A stretch of DNA of 64,000 nucleotides from Lumbricus terrestris (GCA_949752735.1 OX457038.1:25332456-25396455), one strand, 5' to 3'. Counted from the stretch's first letter, positions 1 to 12,455 are shown. Program-made: numbers and translations. The notes: generated by a model from the sequence alone, not told the origin.

Positions 1-668
1 GGCAGATAGCTCAAGAAGTTCATCAGTAATCATCACCGCAAACTCAATAACCTCGTCCTTCCATTGGACCTGGTCGTCATCTGCTCATCCTCTGTGGGCG
101 TGGACAAGGTGGCCTGATATATAATGGGCCGGAAATCTTTAAAGCGACTTGACTGCTCCATATTGGAAAAACGTGGATGTATCATAAGGACCTAAGACCT
201 TCTCCATCATGATTTCAGAATTGTTGTGGTGGTATGCTAAATTTAGGAGCTCTCAACTTAATTCTCTTTCCGACAATGAGCACACGCCATTTTCGGAAGT
301 CTTAAAATTTCGCGGCACTACCAACTAAACAACTTGGAGTAGCAGCTTGACTTGGTACTTTACTGTTTAGCCTTTCCTTTCCCGCATCACATTTAATTCA
401 GGACTGCATCTTTTGCGTGGCGATGCTTATCAGACTAAGCACAGTCTTCTTTGTGTGCGCTCTGCCTCCCACTTTTCACTTGCATAGACCTCCGCACACT
501 GCACTCTGCTGTTAGTGGTGACTCAGTGGTTACTTTCACCCTTACTGTGACAATGCAGAGCCATTCCTTCTCTGTGGTTGGTCCAACAACCTGGAGCTTG
601 ATTATTCGACACATTTCAAACTGTTTTCAGTTTTAAAAACGGTCGAAGACTGTTTGTCGCTTGATTTT
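1..668. other. No recognised feature
   Basis: I see no convincing exon, repeat or RNA gene in this stretch. Open frames are short and without recognisable motifs. Confidence 0.5.
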
Positions 669-757
669 GGCGGGAGCGCCTCTGAGTAGCGTCATGAAGA
701 GGCGATATATAGTTTCTGATTGATCGACTCATTGACTTACTGATTGACTTACTGATA
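669..757 (+). repeat. SINE 3' tail fragment
   Basis: The core reads GGGAGCGCCTCTGAGTAG, then GAAGAGGCG and a TATATAG end. It matches the 3' end of the full SINE at 19595-19826 and the fragment at 27416. A simple TGATTGACT-like tail follows to about 757. The tRNA-like head is missing, so this is a 5'-truncated copy or an independent copy of the tail module. Confidence 0.6.
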
Positions 758-3700
758 AAGACAAATTTTATGCTAAAAAGTAAGTAGCAAAATAGTTCAT
801 TATTCATTAGTAAGAAATTGCCGGAATATGCGCAATCATCTAAACTTCAACTAGTTCGCGCCAGTCCTAAACACGATTGGAATCTGAAAATATTTTGGAT
901 TAAGAGTCTCTATAAGTCGTATCACCAAATGGTGGGTTGGAGAATAAAGAAGAAACAACTTCAAAAGTTGCCATTGTCGATGGAACCACCCTACAATGGG
1001 TGTTTAACCCCGCGAAACCCCCTTGTCTACGCCACTGCACCGGATTCTCTTAATGGAAGCCACGTCCATATAATATTATATATAGATGAAAATAAGTTTA
1101 AGGAGTAAGAAGACGTCCTTCTCCTCAACCATATATATATATATATATAATATATAATTATATAATATATATACATAGTCTATAGGCTACAGTCTGATGC
1201 AGATGATGAACGCGCCGCGCCAATCATCAGGCGCCGGATTTTCCGCTTAGACCAGCGATCTCTGCATTCGCATATTATTCTGCATGCATGACGTATGCAT
1301 GACGTATAAGCTGACGCTATTGACAGACTATAGCTTCATGACGGTGGTCCAGAAATATCCACTGATTAATCGCCCGGGTTCAGGAACTTGACACGAGCAG
1401 ATTTCTGAAGAACAGAAATAGACGAACGAAGAGGGATGACACACTCGGAAGAAGAGCATCGGATCCGTTGCTCGCAGCCACAGAACGCGTTGAACTGCGT
1501 GCAGAAAAGTCTTCTCCTCCTCATCCTTCTGCTCCCGAGGCAGGGAATGACCACATAATAACGACCGAACACAATTACAGATGCCGCATTTGAACACAGC
1601 AACCGGCTTTTGAAGCCATTGCTTTGATGGTCAATTTTGCTCGTCAAGTGAAATGCGTGCGTTGTTAGAGAAGGAAGGAACTTCTGAGGCAGCAGCAACA
1701 TGTAAATGGATTTTGAATTCCATCAGATCACTCAGATCGGAACATTCCAGAGGTCTTTCATATATTATCAGATGAAAGCAACGGAAACATTTTCAGATCA
1801 TGATGTTCAATCACAAAGCGTTATTCCGACGGAGCCGCATTCACTCGTTGCCACGATTTGTATACGCCTACATGAACAACTCTAAACTCTCCATCGCCCT
1901 AACGCTGCAGGTCACATAGCGCTACAAGAACGCTTTAACAGGTGCAAGGGTTAAGTCAGAGATAGGCTCTACGCCTTGTCCTGAAGTAGCAGTAGTAGTA
2001 GGACGCAGAGTAGGCCATGAAATTTTGGCGTACATGGCAACATAAGTCTTCAAATACTCTCCAACAATGCATAGTCAACATGAATGTCAAGTTAATGAGC
2101 TTCAGAAAACCAACTCCGTTGATTCCTCTGTCCTTCAATTTCTGCATGATCCAATTGCTGAATTGTTAATTGCACGTGAACCTTCTCTGTGTTCTTAGGT
2201 TCTAGCACTGAAACGGTCAACTTATATTCTGTCTTCAGTGCTGTGGCTGCTTTTTTTAATTGTACAACTCTATACAGTTTGCTGAAACCTATAGCATAGG
2301 AAGCTTCTGCTGTATCTTCACTGGAAGATAATGGTCCGCAATTAACTGATTTGCGTGACTGAAAGTTGCTGTGAATATTCTTCAGAAAATGCGCTCGATC
2401 AAAAATTAGGAATATTGTGATCAGCCGCAATACCTTCACAAGCTGATTCACCTGGTACAATGTAGGCCTACATGCATAATTTCAAATAGACAAACAGCGT
2501 TTGCCTATCCGTTTTCGTGCGAAGGCGCCGAGTGATTTTCTTGAGCGTCGATAATGTTGGCAAACATAGAAAGATCTTGAAGCGTAGCGTCTACCATTTG
2601 CTGAAGGATTCAATGCATGGCGCCGCGATGCATGGGGCTGGACGATGGTTCTATGGTAACACGGTGTCGCGACATCCTGCCTATGTATATATACATGTAT
2701 TGTATGTATATATTATAGGTATATATAGGCACGATGTTGCATATATATATGATTCTGTGGGTGCTATCAAGTGACCTTCCCTTTATGGCTCGCTCTGTGA
2801 TCTTAACTGGGGGTATTGCCGTCCAGTGTTTAATCTATTGACGTATCTCGGAGAAAAGTACCACTGGAGCGACTCCCCCCTCAGAAACATTGAAAAGGCG
2901 CTTTTTACACGTTAAGAAAAGAGTAATCCTATCCAGTGGTAGAATTAAGAAATAGAGGATAAAACCAGATGATATGCTAAAAACTCATCAGATTATTAAA
3001 TATGTGAAATTGTGAGCTTACTGTGTACCGCGATTTGTACTAAAAGACTAAAAGCGATGATCAGGAAAAAAGAGAGATTCAATGTTCGATTCTGCAAGAT
3101 CAAGAACAACACCAACCAATCTCTTTCTCTCTTTAATGGGGATCGCGCAGTTATAGGCTGTATACCTCTGTCACGCAGTTCTCTTCCCACTTTCGCTTCC
3201 TCTGTCTGCCTGTCTATCCGTCTGCCTGTCTGTCAGTCTGTCTTCCTCTCTGCCTGCATGTGTACGTTTTCAGTCCATCTATACGTCCATCCACGCATGC
3301 GCCTGGCATCCATTGCCATGATGCAGGTGTTTTTAAGTCTCATATAAACGGAATGGTATCTCGTTAGGCATGTGTATCTTTCATCGCTTCTGCTGTATCA
3401 AGTCGCGTCGTCGTCTGCACCGAAAACGTCGATTCGTTTATGAAAGCCATCTCACTGTAGTTGGGTCGGTATTCTCTGTGGTTATAAGACGGTCACTCGT
3501 AGCTACATGTATACATGTAGCTTATATGTATACATAGTCCATTGCTTATACAGTCTATCGCGTTCGTGTGTGTGTTGGCGTGTGTGTAGAACAGAGTATA
3601 TGATGGTGAAGGACATAGCGTCGATAAGTGTCTCACTGAGATATCAATTTAAAAACTTAAGCCATTTTCAGTCACCATAAAATTATCATGCCCGTTTTAT

Positions 3701-3867
3701 TCGGGGCAGAAAACACCTATAGTTAAGTCCACAATGTCTGTGCACTATATCCCATCTAAAGTTAGCAGTTCCTTGAGTCTAAATCTAAGTCGAGAAAACA
3801 AATCAGAGGCCCTATATACTGTCAATGCAAATAACCAGCTTATAATTATAAACATAAAAATTATATA

Positions 3868-3899
<32 letters not shown>

Positions 3900-3983
3900 C
3901 ATTGACCTATAGTAAGTTGTGGGAGGCTAATATATAGAGCTCGTGCAAATATCTTCAGCGTACTTAAAACAGTATAGACTATT
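758..3983. other. No recognised gene; AT-rich low complexity
   Basis: Mostly unique sequence of unknown role. It contains TA-rich tracts at about 1130-1180, 2680-2760 and 3860-3899. A 122-residue minus-strand open frame at 2092-2460 was considered and not accepted as a gene. Confidence 0.4.
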
Positions 3984-3991
3984 CTTTTAAG

Positions 3992-4388
3992 CAGTGTTTA
4001 AAGTGTAAAAAAAGAAGTGCCAGGACGCCGTATTGTATACGGAGACTTTCCGCCCAAAGAAATTGACGACCTTTTTTAAAGTCGTCCGCCAAAATTTTCG
4101 GGCAAAACAGGAAAAAGATACCGATTCCGCCGCCAAAAAAGTTGATGACCTTTTTTTAGCCGTCCGCCAAAATTTTCGGGCAAAACAGGAAAAAGGGACC
4201 TTTTCCGGGGAAAAGATACCAATTCATCCGTCATGGACGGCCGTCAGCGTAACTGCAGGGACGCCGTCCCTGCAGTCATGGACGACCGTCCTGACAGTGC
4301 TGACCAAATAAGTCATAGGACGGCGTCCCGCCTCGAAAATAAGTGCCGGGACGCCGTCCATGACCGTCCCGGCACACTTTAAGCCCTG
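3992..4388. mobile_element. Non-autonomous hAT-type MITE
   Basis: The 397-bp element is flanked on both sides by the identical 8-bp sequence CTTTTAAG (3984-3991 and 4389-4396), the target duplication length of hAT transposons. Its ends are CAGTGTTTAAAGTGT and, reverse-complemented, CAGGGCTTAAAGTGT. Inside are palindromic GACGCCGTCC motifs, a hairpin near 4343-4375, and two roughly 70-bp near-direct repeats (about 4055-4200). The repeat unit resembles the interior of the element at 59883-60238. No transposase is present, so it would need a hAT transposase in trans. Confidence 0.8.
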
Positions 4389-4396
4389 CTTTTAAG

Positions 4397-4877
4397 TAGT
4401 CAGTCTTATTATCTTTGCGACATAATATATTTATTGCATTGTCGGCACCGGAATTTCTTCATCCAAAGGAAGCGCTCTTCAGTTTGCGTGTGAGACTGTG
4501 AGACTGTGAGTGCATGGTACACAGAGTGTCGGGCATTAAATACTTCGATCATCTCTGAAGTTGCTCTCTTCCACCCTTCACAGATGAATCCATTGAGTAG
4601 CCATTTAGATCTAAGCAGAGATAACCCTGCGGTGTGAGTGGCCTTTTAGCTCCCTGCATGCAGACCGAGCGCTCGATATCGGAGAACTCTTGCGTTCAAT
4701 TAAATTCGCGCGTCATATAGTGCATATAGGCTACATGTAGACCTATACGCTTTTTTTTATCGGACTTAAACGCACAGAGGTCGGTGGCACCAAAGCAAAC
4801 TAAGCTTATAGATGTTGAGCCGTCGTCACATTAGAGCAGATTATAATTAAACCCGCCGAGTAAAACTATTTCATTGG
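4397..4877. other. No recognised feature
   Basis: Unique-looking sequence between a MITE and a microsatellite. I see no exon or element. Confidence 0.4.
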
Positions 4878-4879
4878 AT

Positions 4880-4945
<66 letters not shown>

Positions 4946-5032
4946 TATAATAATAATTATAATAATAACAAAAATAATTATAATAATTATAATAATTATA
5001 ATAATTATAATAATTATAATAATTATAATAAT

Positions 5033-5080
<48 letters not shown>

Positions 5081-5213
5081 TATAATAATAATAATTATAA
5101 TGATATAATAACTATAATAATTATAATAATTATAATAATTCTAATAAATTACTAATAATAATTCCAATAATAATTATAATAATAATTATAATAATAATTA
5201 CAGTTATTATTTT
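4878..5213. repeat. (TAA)n/(TAATTA)n microsatellite
   Basis: A run of TAA units with interspersed TAATTATAA units. It abuts the tail end of the minus-strand SINE at 5214-5455, whose own tail reads (ATT)n on the minus strand. The microsatellite probably grew from that tail. Confidence 0.9.
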
Positions 5214-5455
5214 CGTTTATTCAACAATTCGGTTGACAGAACGCAACCGGTTACATTGTACAATTATGAAGTTTAAACAAGGTTACAAGAACGCAGATCA
5301 CAGAATACACAAATCTTATACTCACAGAACAGACAGCCTGCAATGCACGGCGCTAATAGCAGCCTAAAAAGCATGTCCGCCCAACGGGGTTTGAACTCGT
5401 TACCTCTCGCTCTCTACGCCAGCGTCTTATCCATTGCGCTACCGAGCCCCCTCAA
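5214..5455 (-). mobile_element. tRNA-derived SINE, minus strand
   Basis: On the minus strand the head carries a pol III A-box-like TAGCGCAATGGATAAGACG (5422-5441) and a B-box-like GAGTTCAAACCCC (5387-5399), spaced as in a tRNA. The A box resembles tRNA-Arg. The acceptor arms do not pair, so this is not an intact tRNA gene. About 170 bp of non-tRNA body follow, then an A/T-rich tail running into the TAA microsatellite. The family differs from the SINEs at 11388 and 19595. Confidence 0.65.
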
Positions 5456-5699
5456 TCATACAAGACATTATCTGCCATGGTGCAGAAATCATGAATTCGT
5501 TAATAAAAAGTTCGTTTCAAAGCTCCATAGGTCTGGTCTGCATCTGTCCCATGTGGCAGATTTTCTTCGGCCTTCGAGATTTTGGTCTAACCCGGAGTTG
5601 ATCAAGTCAAACCAGGTCAATTCATTTATTGAGCCAAAAATACCAAACAGACAATAATTATGCATTCACAATAGTACACACAGTGATTGATTCATATCC
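5456..5699. other. No recognised feature
   Basis: Short stretch between the SINE head and the truncated LINE; nothing identified. Confidence 0.4.
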
Positions 5700-6892
5700 T
5701 TTTCCCCAGGATCTTTCTCCACCTCCATTGCTAAACTTCTCAATGTGGTCAATCTGATCTCTCAATGGATGTCGTCCAACCTCCTCTGCCTCAACCCCTC
5801 CAAAACAGAGTTCATTATTCTAGGCCTTTCTGACCAAATCAAGAAAATCCCTGACCCTTCAATACACCTATCGACTAACTCTTCATCTCTTACCTTCACC
5901 TCTGATGCTCCGGTCCGCAATCTTGGTGTAATGTTTGATTCACACCTCTCCTTCTCTAACCACATCTCTAATATATCGCGCTCCTGCTTCATGCACATCC
6001 GGGACCTCCGACGCATCCGACCCATGCTTGATTTCAAAACTGCTTCCACCATTGCTACGTCCATCGTCCACTCAAAGCTTGACTATTGCAATTCCCTGTT
6101 CTTAAACCTTGATTCCACACAACTTAAGCGCCTCCAACTCATACAAAATTCTCTTGCTAGAGCCGTCACCAGAACACCCAGACATCATCACATCACCCCC
6201 ATCCTCAAGTCTCTTCACTGGTTGAAAATCCCAGAGCGAATTCACTACAAAGTTCTCTCCTTAACATACAACTCCTTACAATGCTCCCAGCCCAGATATC
6301 TTCGCGAACTGTTCACCATCCAGCCTACCCGTTCTACCCGATCATCCGCCTGCCTTACACTCTCTCGACCGCCGGTCACAAGTCATCTCAAGTTCTCCAA
6401 CCGAGCCATATCCAACTCAGCACCACGCCTTTGGAATGATCTGCCTGCTGAGTTCCGATCCTTTTCAGTTCCTACTCCATCATTACTAATCACACACCAT
6501 CACCTTCCTCAGGCTCCTCTATCCATCACACCTCGGGCCTTTCACTCGAAACTAAAGACACTCCTGTTCAAGAACTCTTATCCTGTTTCACCTGATCCCC
6601 CACCCTCCAATTCCCGGCTCAGACGACACCCACCTTAGTAGCTGTTCCACACCTCTGATCATACGGTACCTCGACCCGGACCACCATGGACTACTCTTAC
6701 GGACAACCCCTTTGACTCAACGCATTTGATCCTGATCCTATGGTAACTCGACCCGGACCACCACGGACTACTCTCACGGACAACCCTCCTAACTCAACGC
6801 AGCGCTCGTGAATAAGCCGGTGCCTCGCGCTTGGCTTTCCAGTGGCGCTTTAGAAATTATGAGATTACGATTACGATTACGATTACGATTGT
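5700..6892 (+). mobile_element. 5'-truncated CR1/L2-like LINE 3' end
   Basis: The element consists of the C-terminal part of the reverse transcriptase ORF, a 3' UTR and a GATTAC-repeat tail (6863-6892). The 3' UTR holds two tandem copies of a roughly 70-bp unit containing CTCGACCCGGACCACCA (6667 and 6739 areas). The end, with GTGGCGCTTTAGAAAT before the tail, recurs at 62524-62580, showing a repeated family. The 5' end is lost in the RT region, as is usual for incomplete target-primed reverse transcription. Confidence 0.85.
5703..6638 (+). pseudogene. Reverse transcriptase C-terminal fragment
   Basis: An uninterrupted reading frame encodes the end of a non-LTR reverse transcriptase. Visible landmarks, in order, are WMSSNLLCLNPSKTEF, an NLGVMFDSHLSF block, SKLDYCNSLF, an LQLIQNSLARAV block, LKSLHWLKIPERIHYKVL, and an APRLWNDLPAEFR block. 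These are typical of the thumb and C-terminal regions of CR1/L2-type LINE polymerases. The catalytic palm motif (FADD type) and the endonuclease are absent because of truncation. No initiation codon is expected; GTG at 5745 is not a real start. The frame is intact, so the insertion is not very old. Confidence 0.85.
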
Positions 6893-7989
6893 AGTTGACA
6901 ATTATGATATAGCCTAGTGCACAATCATTGCTGTGTATGGTAGAGAGCAATAGGTCACCCGAAGGGAGTGATCTTGCTATTGGGGCCTGTTTACCAAAAA
7001 ATATTAATTACTATAACGTGATAATATAATAGATCGGAAAGCAGATGTAAATGGCGGCATTTATGATTATACCGTAATAAATATTAATAACTGTCAATTG
7101 TTTTCAACTAATTTTAATCACTTCTTTTGAGCTTATTGTTGCTGTTATTGTCGGCTTCTGAATTATTGCTTCTGCGGTCCATGGTGCCAAAAAGGTTGGA
7201 CGGTATGCACTGGTGTAGACGATCTTGTTGCTGACTACCACTGCCATTGAAGGCGACATGCTACGCAAATTTAATGTCGGTTGCTGCAGTGACAGAGAAA
7301 AGGTTAACAGATGGCAGAGTCCATGGTGCAGATGTTAAAGCCAATAAGAGAGTCATCAACCATCCACCATGTCATCATCAACCATGCATTGTCATGATCT
7401 GTCCTGCATGCAGTCGCTCGCACGCCTTCCTCACCTTCGCCATCGAAGACACGCTGGAGTATAAACCATTGACAGGAAGATTACTTTCTCCTTTTCTGCT
7501 GCTGACATCATAAGTCTTTCTTAGTTGGCCACTCAGATAATATGGAAATGAAAAAGATTCAGACGATCAGCAACAACAGATCATCGACCGACTGTCAGCT
7601 CCGATGTCTCTTTACCTGCTGCTGCAGTCAATGTCTATATTATTCAACCACCGTCACCCCATCATGCATCAATCAAGATACCTCATCTATAGGGTTTACT
7701 CCGATGGTTAGAACTGCCTCATAATTATGTGCATCAGAAAGTTGCTTCCTCTTCTTTCAAGTCAGCCGAGTTGAAAACTGCGCTCAACAACCAGTGGGGA
7801 TCTGTTAGACTGTGAACATCGAGGCGAATTAATTCTCGTTAAATACTGAAATATTATTCGGACTAGATTTAAATTCAAATATAGCCTAAAACGTTTGAAT
7901 GTGGTTTTCGTGTAAATCTGAAAAATCGGAAATGCGTGTAAAACGTGCAGGCGCTTATGCAATGACACCACGATAGAGAAGCACACTGC
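6893..7989. other. No recognised feature
   Basis: Unique-looking sequence with several short open frames and no recognisable domain, RNA gene or mobile element. Confidence 0.4.
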
Positions 7990-8112
7990 AAATTAGACAG
8001 AGAATCGCAGACAGAGAGAGAGTGAGACAGAGGGAAATGGAGACAGAGGAAGAGGGGGCAGTGGAAGGGGAGACAGAGGGAGAGGGAGAAGGAGAGGGAG
8101 ACAGAGGAAGAC
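7990..8112. repeat. Purine-rich (GAGACAGAGG)n tract
   Basis: A degenerate run of GAGACAGAGG and GAGGGAGA units. Confidence 0.75.
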
Positions 8113-8270
8113 CTATACTTTGGAAACACGAATGCCTCCAGTCCATTGTACAAATATTGGTCTGCTGCAGACGAGAGTGAGACTCGAACGACGCTGTCCA
8201 TCAATGACTCAGATGACGAACCGACGACGACGACCACCTTTCAGTGCCAGGAATTATTGGCGGCGGAAGC

Positions 8271-8641
8271 GCATCCTCCTCCTCATCCTCCTCGTGATCA
8301 TCCTTCTCCTCCTCCTTGTCCTCCTTCTCTTCGTTGTCGTACTCCTCCTCCTCGTCCTCGTCTTCCTCCTCCACCTCGTCTTCCTCTCCTCTTTCTCCTT
8401 ATTCTACTCCTCCTTCTGGTTCTCGTCCTTCTTCTTCTCCTCCTCCTACTGCCCATCCTACTCTTTCTTCTCCTCGTCCTCCTTCTTATCCTTCCCTCCT
8501 CCTCCTAATCCTCCTTCTCCTCCTCCTCTTCCTCCTCGTCCTCGTTCTTTTTATCCTTCTCCTTCTCCTCCTTCTCCTCCTCCTCCTCCTCCTCTTCCTC
8601 CTCGCCCTCGTTCTACTCCTCCTCCTCCTCCTCCTCCTCCA
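8271..8641. repeat. Degenerate (TCC)n polypyrimidine tract
   Basis: About 370 bp, almost entirely C and T on this strand, built from TCC, TTC and TCG triplets. It creates long open frames rich in S, P, L or, on the other strand, G, E, R. None is a credible gene. Confidence 0.9.
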
Positions 8642-8795
8642 GCTCTTCCAGTGTACAGACGGCATAATATCAGATGTCGATATCGGTTGCGATTATTAAT
8701 CGAGAACCAGGCAATGCTGGTGGCCGTCACCGCCGTCACCGCCGTCACCACCACCGCCGCCGCAGGGTGCGTCGTCCCGTGGGAGATCTGATGAG

Positions 8796-8822
8796 ACACG
8801 TCACGTGTCACGTGTCACGTGT
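8796..8822. repeat. Tandem CACGTG (E-box) cluster
   Basis: The short run contains CACGTG three times in overlapping GTCACGTGT units. CACGTG is the canonical bHLH (Myc/USF type) binding site. Whether it acts as a regulatory site is unknown; no promoter or exon was identified next to it. Confidence 0.35.
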
Positions 8823-8904
8823 GTGAACCAAATGCACCGCAGCCGTGGAAAAGCAGCCTCAGCTTCCAAAACAAACGAATTATTAATTAATAGATTCCAC
8901 ATCG

Positions 8905-8918
8905 TCGTCATCGTCGTT

Positions 8919-8958
<40 letters not shown>

Positions 8959-8960
8959 TC
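8905..8960. repeat. (GTC)n microsatellite
   Basis: A near-perfect GTC/GTT triplet run. Confidence 0.9.
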
Positions 8961-9167
8961 CAATGTACCAGTCAACTATCCATCGATGGCGTTCCAAGAC
9001 ATGGATCTACCGCCAGGATTAAGCAGACCAGTGGAAGGGGGAAGACTCGTCAATTGCAGTAATTGTTATCGTAATAGTTATTAAGTTCGGTCTAAAGCGC
9101 CAATTTTAAGTGCAAGACTCAGCATATTGAGAAGTGCTGCGTTAAGGTCAAAGGGGTTGCGTAAAAT

Positions 9168-9232
9168 GAGAGACACAGAGAGAGAGAGAGACAGACAGAG
9201 AGAAAAAGTCAGTCAGTCAGTCAGTCAGTCAG
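9168..9232. repeat. (GA)n and (CAGT)n microsatellites
   Basis: GAGAGA and GACAGACAGAG units, then a perfect CAGT run (about 9211-9231). Confidence 0.85.
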
Positions 9233-9301
9233 CCAAGCATTCTCCAGAGCAACATCTCATAAGGTTTGAATCATGGTATGAATCTATGTACATGTAACTT
9301 T

Positions 9302-9343
9302 GTTTGTGTGTGTGTCTGTGTGTGTGTGTGCGTGTGTGTGTGT

Positions 9344-9379
<36 letters not shown>

Positions 9380-9386
9380 CGTGTGT

Positions 9387-9453
<67 letters not shown>
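9302..9453. repeat. (GT)n-(TA)n compound microsatellite
   Basis: GT repeats, then TA, a short GTGCGTGTGTGTG interruption, then about 60 bp of perfect TA. Alternating purine-pyrimidine DNA of this kind can adopt non-B structure. Confidence 0.95.
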
Positions 9454-9455
<2 letters not shown>

Positions 9456-10156
9456 TGCAGCCTATCGCCTGGTGCTATCTAAGTATGCAGTTGTTTAGTT
9501 CCAATTCGCTACAATTCTTCTGCTGCTGGTGTCTGGTGAATGTGGTGATACTTAAGAGTGCACTTGCTGGTGCTGGTCCTATTTCATACGACGTGTCGGT
9601 CATTATTTGTTGCATACTTCTACAGACACTTTTAAAGTCGTACGTCGAGAATAAACGATAGAGACTGCAATCACTCAAAGACTCGTTATGTCTGTCAGTT
9701 TTCATCAGCACAGTATATTGTAAATGTATAACATACTACAGTATGCAATTAGATATATGAACACACATGCATGCATACACACATATAGGCACATTCACAC
9801 ATGCATTTACATACAAACATTCATATATATATACACATATACATGCACATGTATAATATTAAATATATTCACAATTGCACACAATGATATGACAATATAC
9901 ACATACATGTACATTGTACACGTGCATATACTGCAAGTCTCCAAGAGATAACTCCTCCTCGGTGGAGTGTGAGTGTGACGATGATCGTGCTCAGCCCATG
10001 ATATTACTATTTCTAATTAAATGTATCAAGGGATCAATGGACCGTTGATAATAATTAATTATTGTCCTCTTCACGTTGATGTTTTTGTCCTATCGAACCG
10101 ATACGCAGAACCATTTCCAGCAGTGTTTAGGAATCTGTGGAGTATCATGAGAATCA
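9454..10156. other. No recognised gene; CA/AT-rich part
   Basis: The 9750-9945 part is low-complexity ACATACA-type DNA. The remainder has no recognised feature. Confidence 0.4.
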
Positions 10157-10272
10157 GTGTGTTTGTGTGTGTGTTTGTGTGTGTTTGCGTGTGTGTGTTT
10201 GTGTGTGTGTGTGTTTGTGTGTGTTTGTGTGTGTGTGTGTGTGCGCGCGCGTGCGTGTGCGTGCGTGTGTGA
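10157..10272. repeat. (TG)n microsatellite
   Basis: TGTG runs broken by TTTG steps and ending in GCGCGCGTGCGTG. It is followed at 10270-10293 by a short sequence that, reverse-complemented, resembles the B-box end of the tRNA-like head at 48570-48642. Confidence 0.9.
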
Positions 10273-10490
10273 TTCGAACTGCAGACGAGTTGCACATGCT
10301 CATATTCGCACACAGACCAAATGCCAATATTTTACGAATTAATTAATTTTTAGAAGCATGTGGTAAATGTAGTAATTAATCTGGTTTTGGTGTCAATGGT
10401 CGTCCGTCACATCTGAATGGAATTAGACAAACAATGAATTGTCCACACGAGATTCTCTGATCAGTGGAAAAGTAACGGATGCAAAAGTGG

Positions 10491-10884
10491 AGGAGGATTA
10501 GAGGGACTGTAATGAGGAGAAGTAAAAGGTAGAGGAGATAAAAGATAAGGAGGAAAAGAAAAAGAAGGAGGATGATGAAAAGAAAGAGAAGGAGTAAAGG
10601 AAGGAGAAGAAGGAAAGAGAAGAAGGAGGAAAAGGAGGAAAATGAGAAGAAGGAGAAGGAGGAGAAGGAGAAGAAGTATAGGAGACCGAGGAGAAGAAAT
10701 AGAAGGAGGAGAAGGAGGAGAAGGAGGGAGGGGAAGGAGGAGAAGATGGAGAAGGGAAAGGAGAGGAAGGAGAAGAAGGAGGAGAAGGAGAAGGAGAAGA
10801 AAAAGGGGAAGGAGTAGAAGGAGGAGAAGGATGAAAATATGTAGAAGTAGATGGATGATAAAAATGAGTAGAAAAAGAAGAAGG
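10491..10884. repeat. Degenerate (GGA)n polypurine tract
   Basis: About 390 bp of almost pure purine (GGA, GAA, AGG) on this strand, producing spurious R/K/E-rich and S/F/L-rich open frames. Confidence 0.9.
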
Positions 10885-11070
10885 CGTGAGGTGATAGGTA
10901 CACGTATACATGTATGCGGGTGGCTCTTGAAGATCGTGTTCTGCAGTCTTTGCCAGTGGCTGTCCTGTGGTTAGTATAATAGCACTTTCTAATTGAAGAG
11001 GTGACTGCAGGCAGTTTGTGCCCGTGACGTTCATGACGATGCTGATGAAGTTGATGTTGATGTCGATGTT

Positions 11071-11263
<193 letters not shown>

Positions 11264-11387
11264 GTTGTGGCGGTGATGATGATAACGAATATTTTAATTG
11301 TGACTAAACAGATGAATGCACGAACTGTGACAATGATGATGATGAATGAGACAATTTCTGTATGTATTATTTTATATGTATGAGGAT

Positions 11388-11597
11388 TTACCATAGCGCC
11401 TCTTCAAATATTTCAACACAGAGGCGCTCTCGACAACAGCGCGGACACTGGTTCGGAGTTTCACGTCGAAGCGCATGAGCAATTGCGAGTGAAGGACATG
11501 TGAAGGATTCCTACGCGGCGGCTTGAGGTGGAGATTCGAACCGCAATCTTCCGGCTTCATGGCACCGAACGTATACCCCTAAGCCACCGCATCCCAC
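11388..11597 (-). mobile_element. tRNA-derived SINE, full length, minus strand
   Basis: Read on the minus strand, it begins near 11597 with a GTGGGATGCGGTGGCTTAGG head. It contains the B-box GGTTCGAATC (complement of 11533-11542), a conserved CCTTCACTCGCAATTGCTCA middle, and ends in GAGCGCCTCTGTG...GAAGAGGCGCTATGG. The same order of blocks is seen in the plus-strand copy at 19595-19826, so the two define one SINE family with a LINE-like GCGCTAT end. A short non-coding RNA made by pol III is the expected product of an active copy. Confidence 0.85.
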
Positions 11598-11599
11598 AT

Positions 11600-11815
11600 A
11601 GATGATAGTGATGACGATAACGACATAAAACTGACGGTGATGATGATGATTAAAGTCATGATGGTGATAGCGATGATGGTGATGGTGATTTTAATGATTA
11701 AAGTTATAATGGCGATGGTGATGGCGGTGATGATTAGAGTTATGATGGTGATAGTGATGGTGGTGGTGGTGATGACTATTATGATCAAAAATGATGACGC
11801 AAAAAATGTGTTAGT
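11600..11815. repeat. Degenerate GATGGT/GATGAT tract
   Basis: Imperfect GATGGTGAT units with interspersed ATTAAAGTTATG segments, next to the head of the SINE. Confidence 0.7.
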
Positions 11816-12455
11816 GATGTAGATGCTTTTATATGTTCTGTTGGATTCGATGGGATTCAGTGGATGATGAAGTGGTGCACGACTTTCATCTACACGTATA
11901 CATAATTACATATATATATAAATATATATATAAATATATATATAATATATATGTACAGAAACGACGGAAATTGCGTTTCATTCGCCCTATTTATATAGCG
12001 CCAATATGAATGCTTTTGCTTTGCACGGACCGATGAGAGTATCGGGTAAAACCTTGCTGTGAAGAGGACCGAGGCATGAGATGGGTGGATGGGAGGGGGG
12101 AGTTCGAGGGTGACTGTGTTTCGTTTTGTTTGGTGTGAGTGAACGGGACAACACGGCGGCTGACAGCTGCAGCGTCCTCTGTCACATCAATGACGAGAGG
12201 GTTGAGGTTGGACGGAGCAGGACAGAGACGATGATGACGATGACGATGACGATGACATGCATGATGAATGGAGAAGATGATCAAAGGAGAAAATAATATG
12301 AACATCGTTTCTATTCAGTCGTCCGTTCGTCCCAATCGGTTAAGCATTACGTCTGCAATGTACATGTACACGTACACTGCAGCCGCACATCACAATGTCA
12401 CCGCACGAGTGCATGCTCGAGAGATTGCTTGAGTGTCTGTCGTCATATTATTTTA
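11816..12455. other. No recognised gene; LINE/SINE-like tail at 11985
   Basis: It holds TA-rich DNA (11910-11955) and, near 11985-12005, the complement of GGCGCTATATAAATAGGGCG, a typical 3' end of the local SINE and LINE families. The rest is unrecognised. Confidence 0.4.

Noticed and set aside
2092..2460. 122-codon minus-strand frame with YKLTVSVLEPKN, faintly cystatin-like
   Set aside because: The conserved cystatin QxVxG and surrounding motifs are absent, and no partner exon could be found; left as an unproven exon.
5387..5455. tRNA-Arg-like gene on the minus strand
   Set aside because: A and B boxes are present but the acceptor stem does not pair; the body and tail indicate a SINE.
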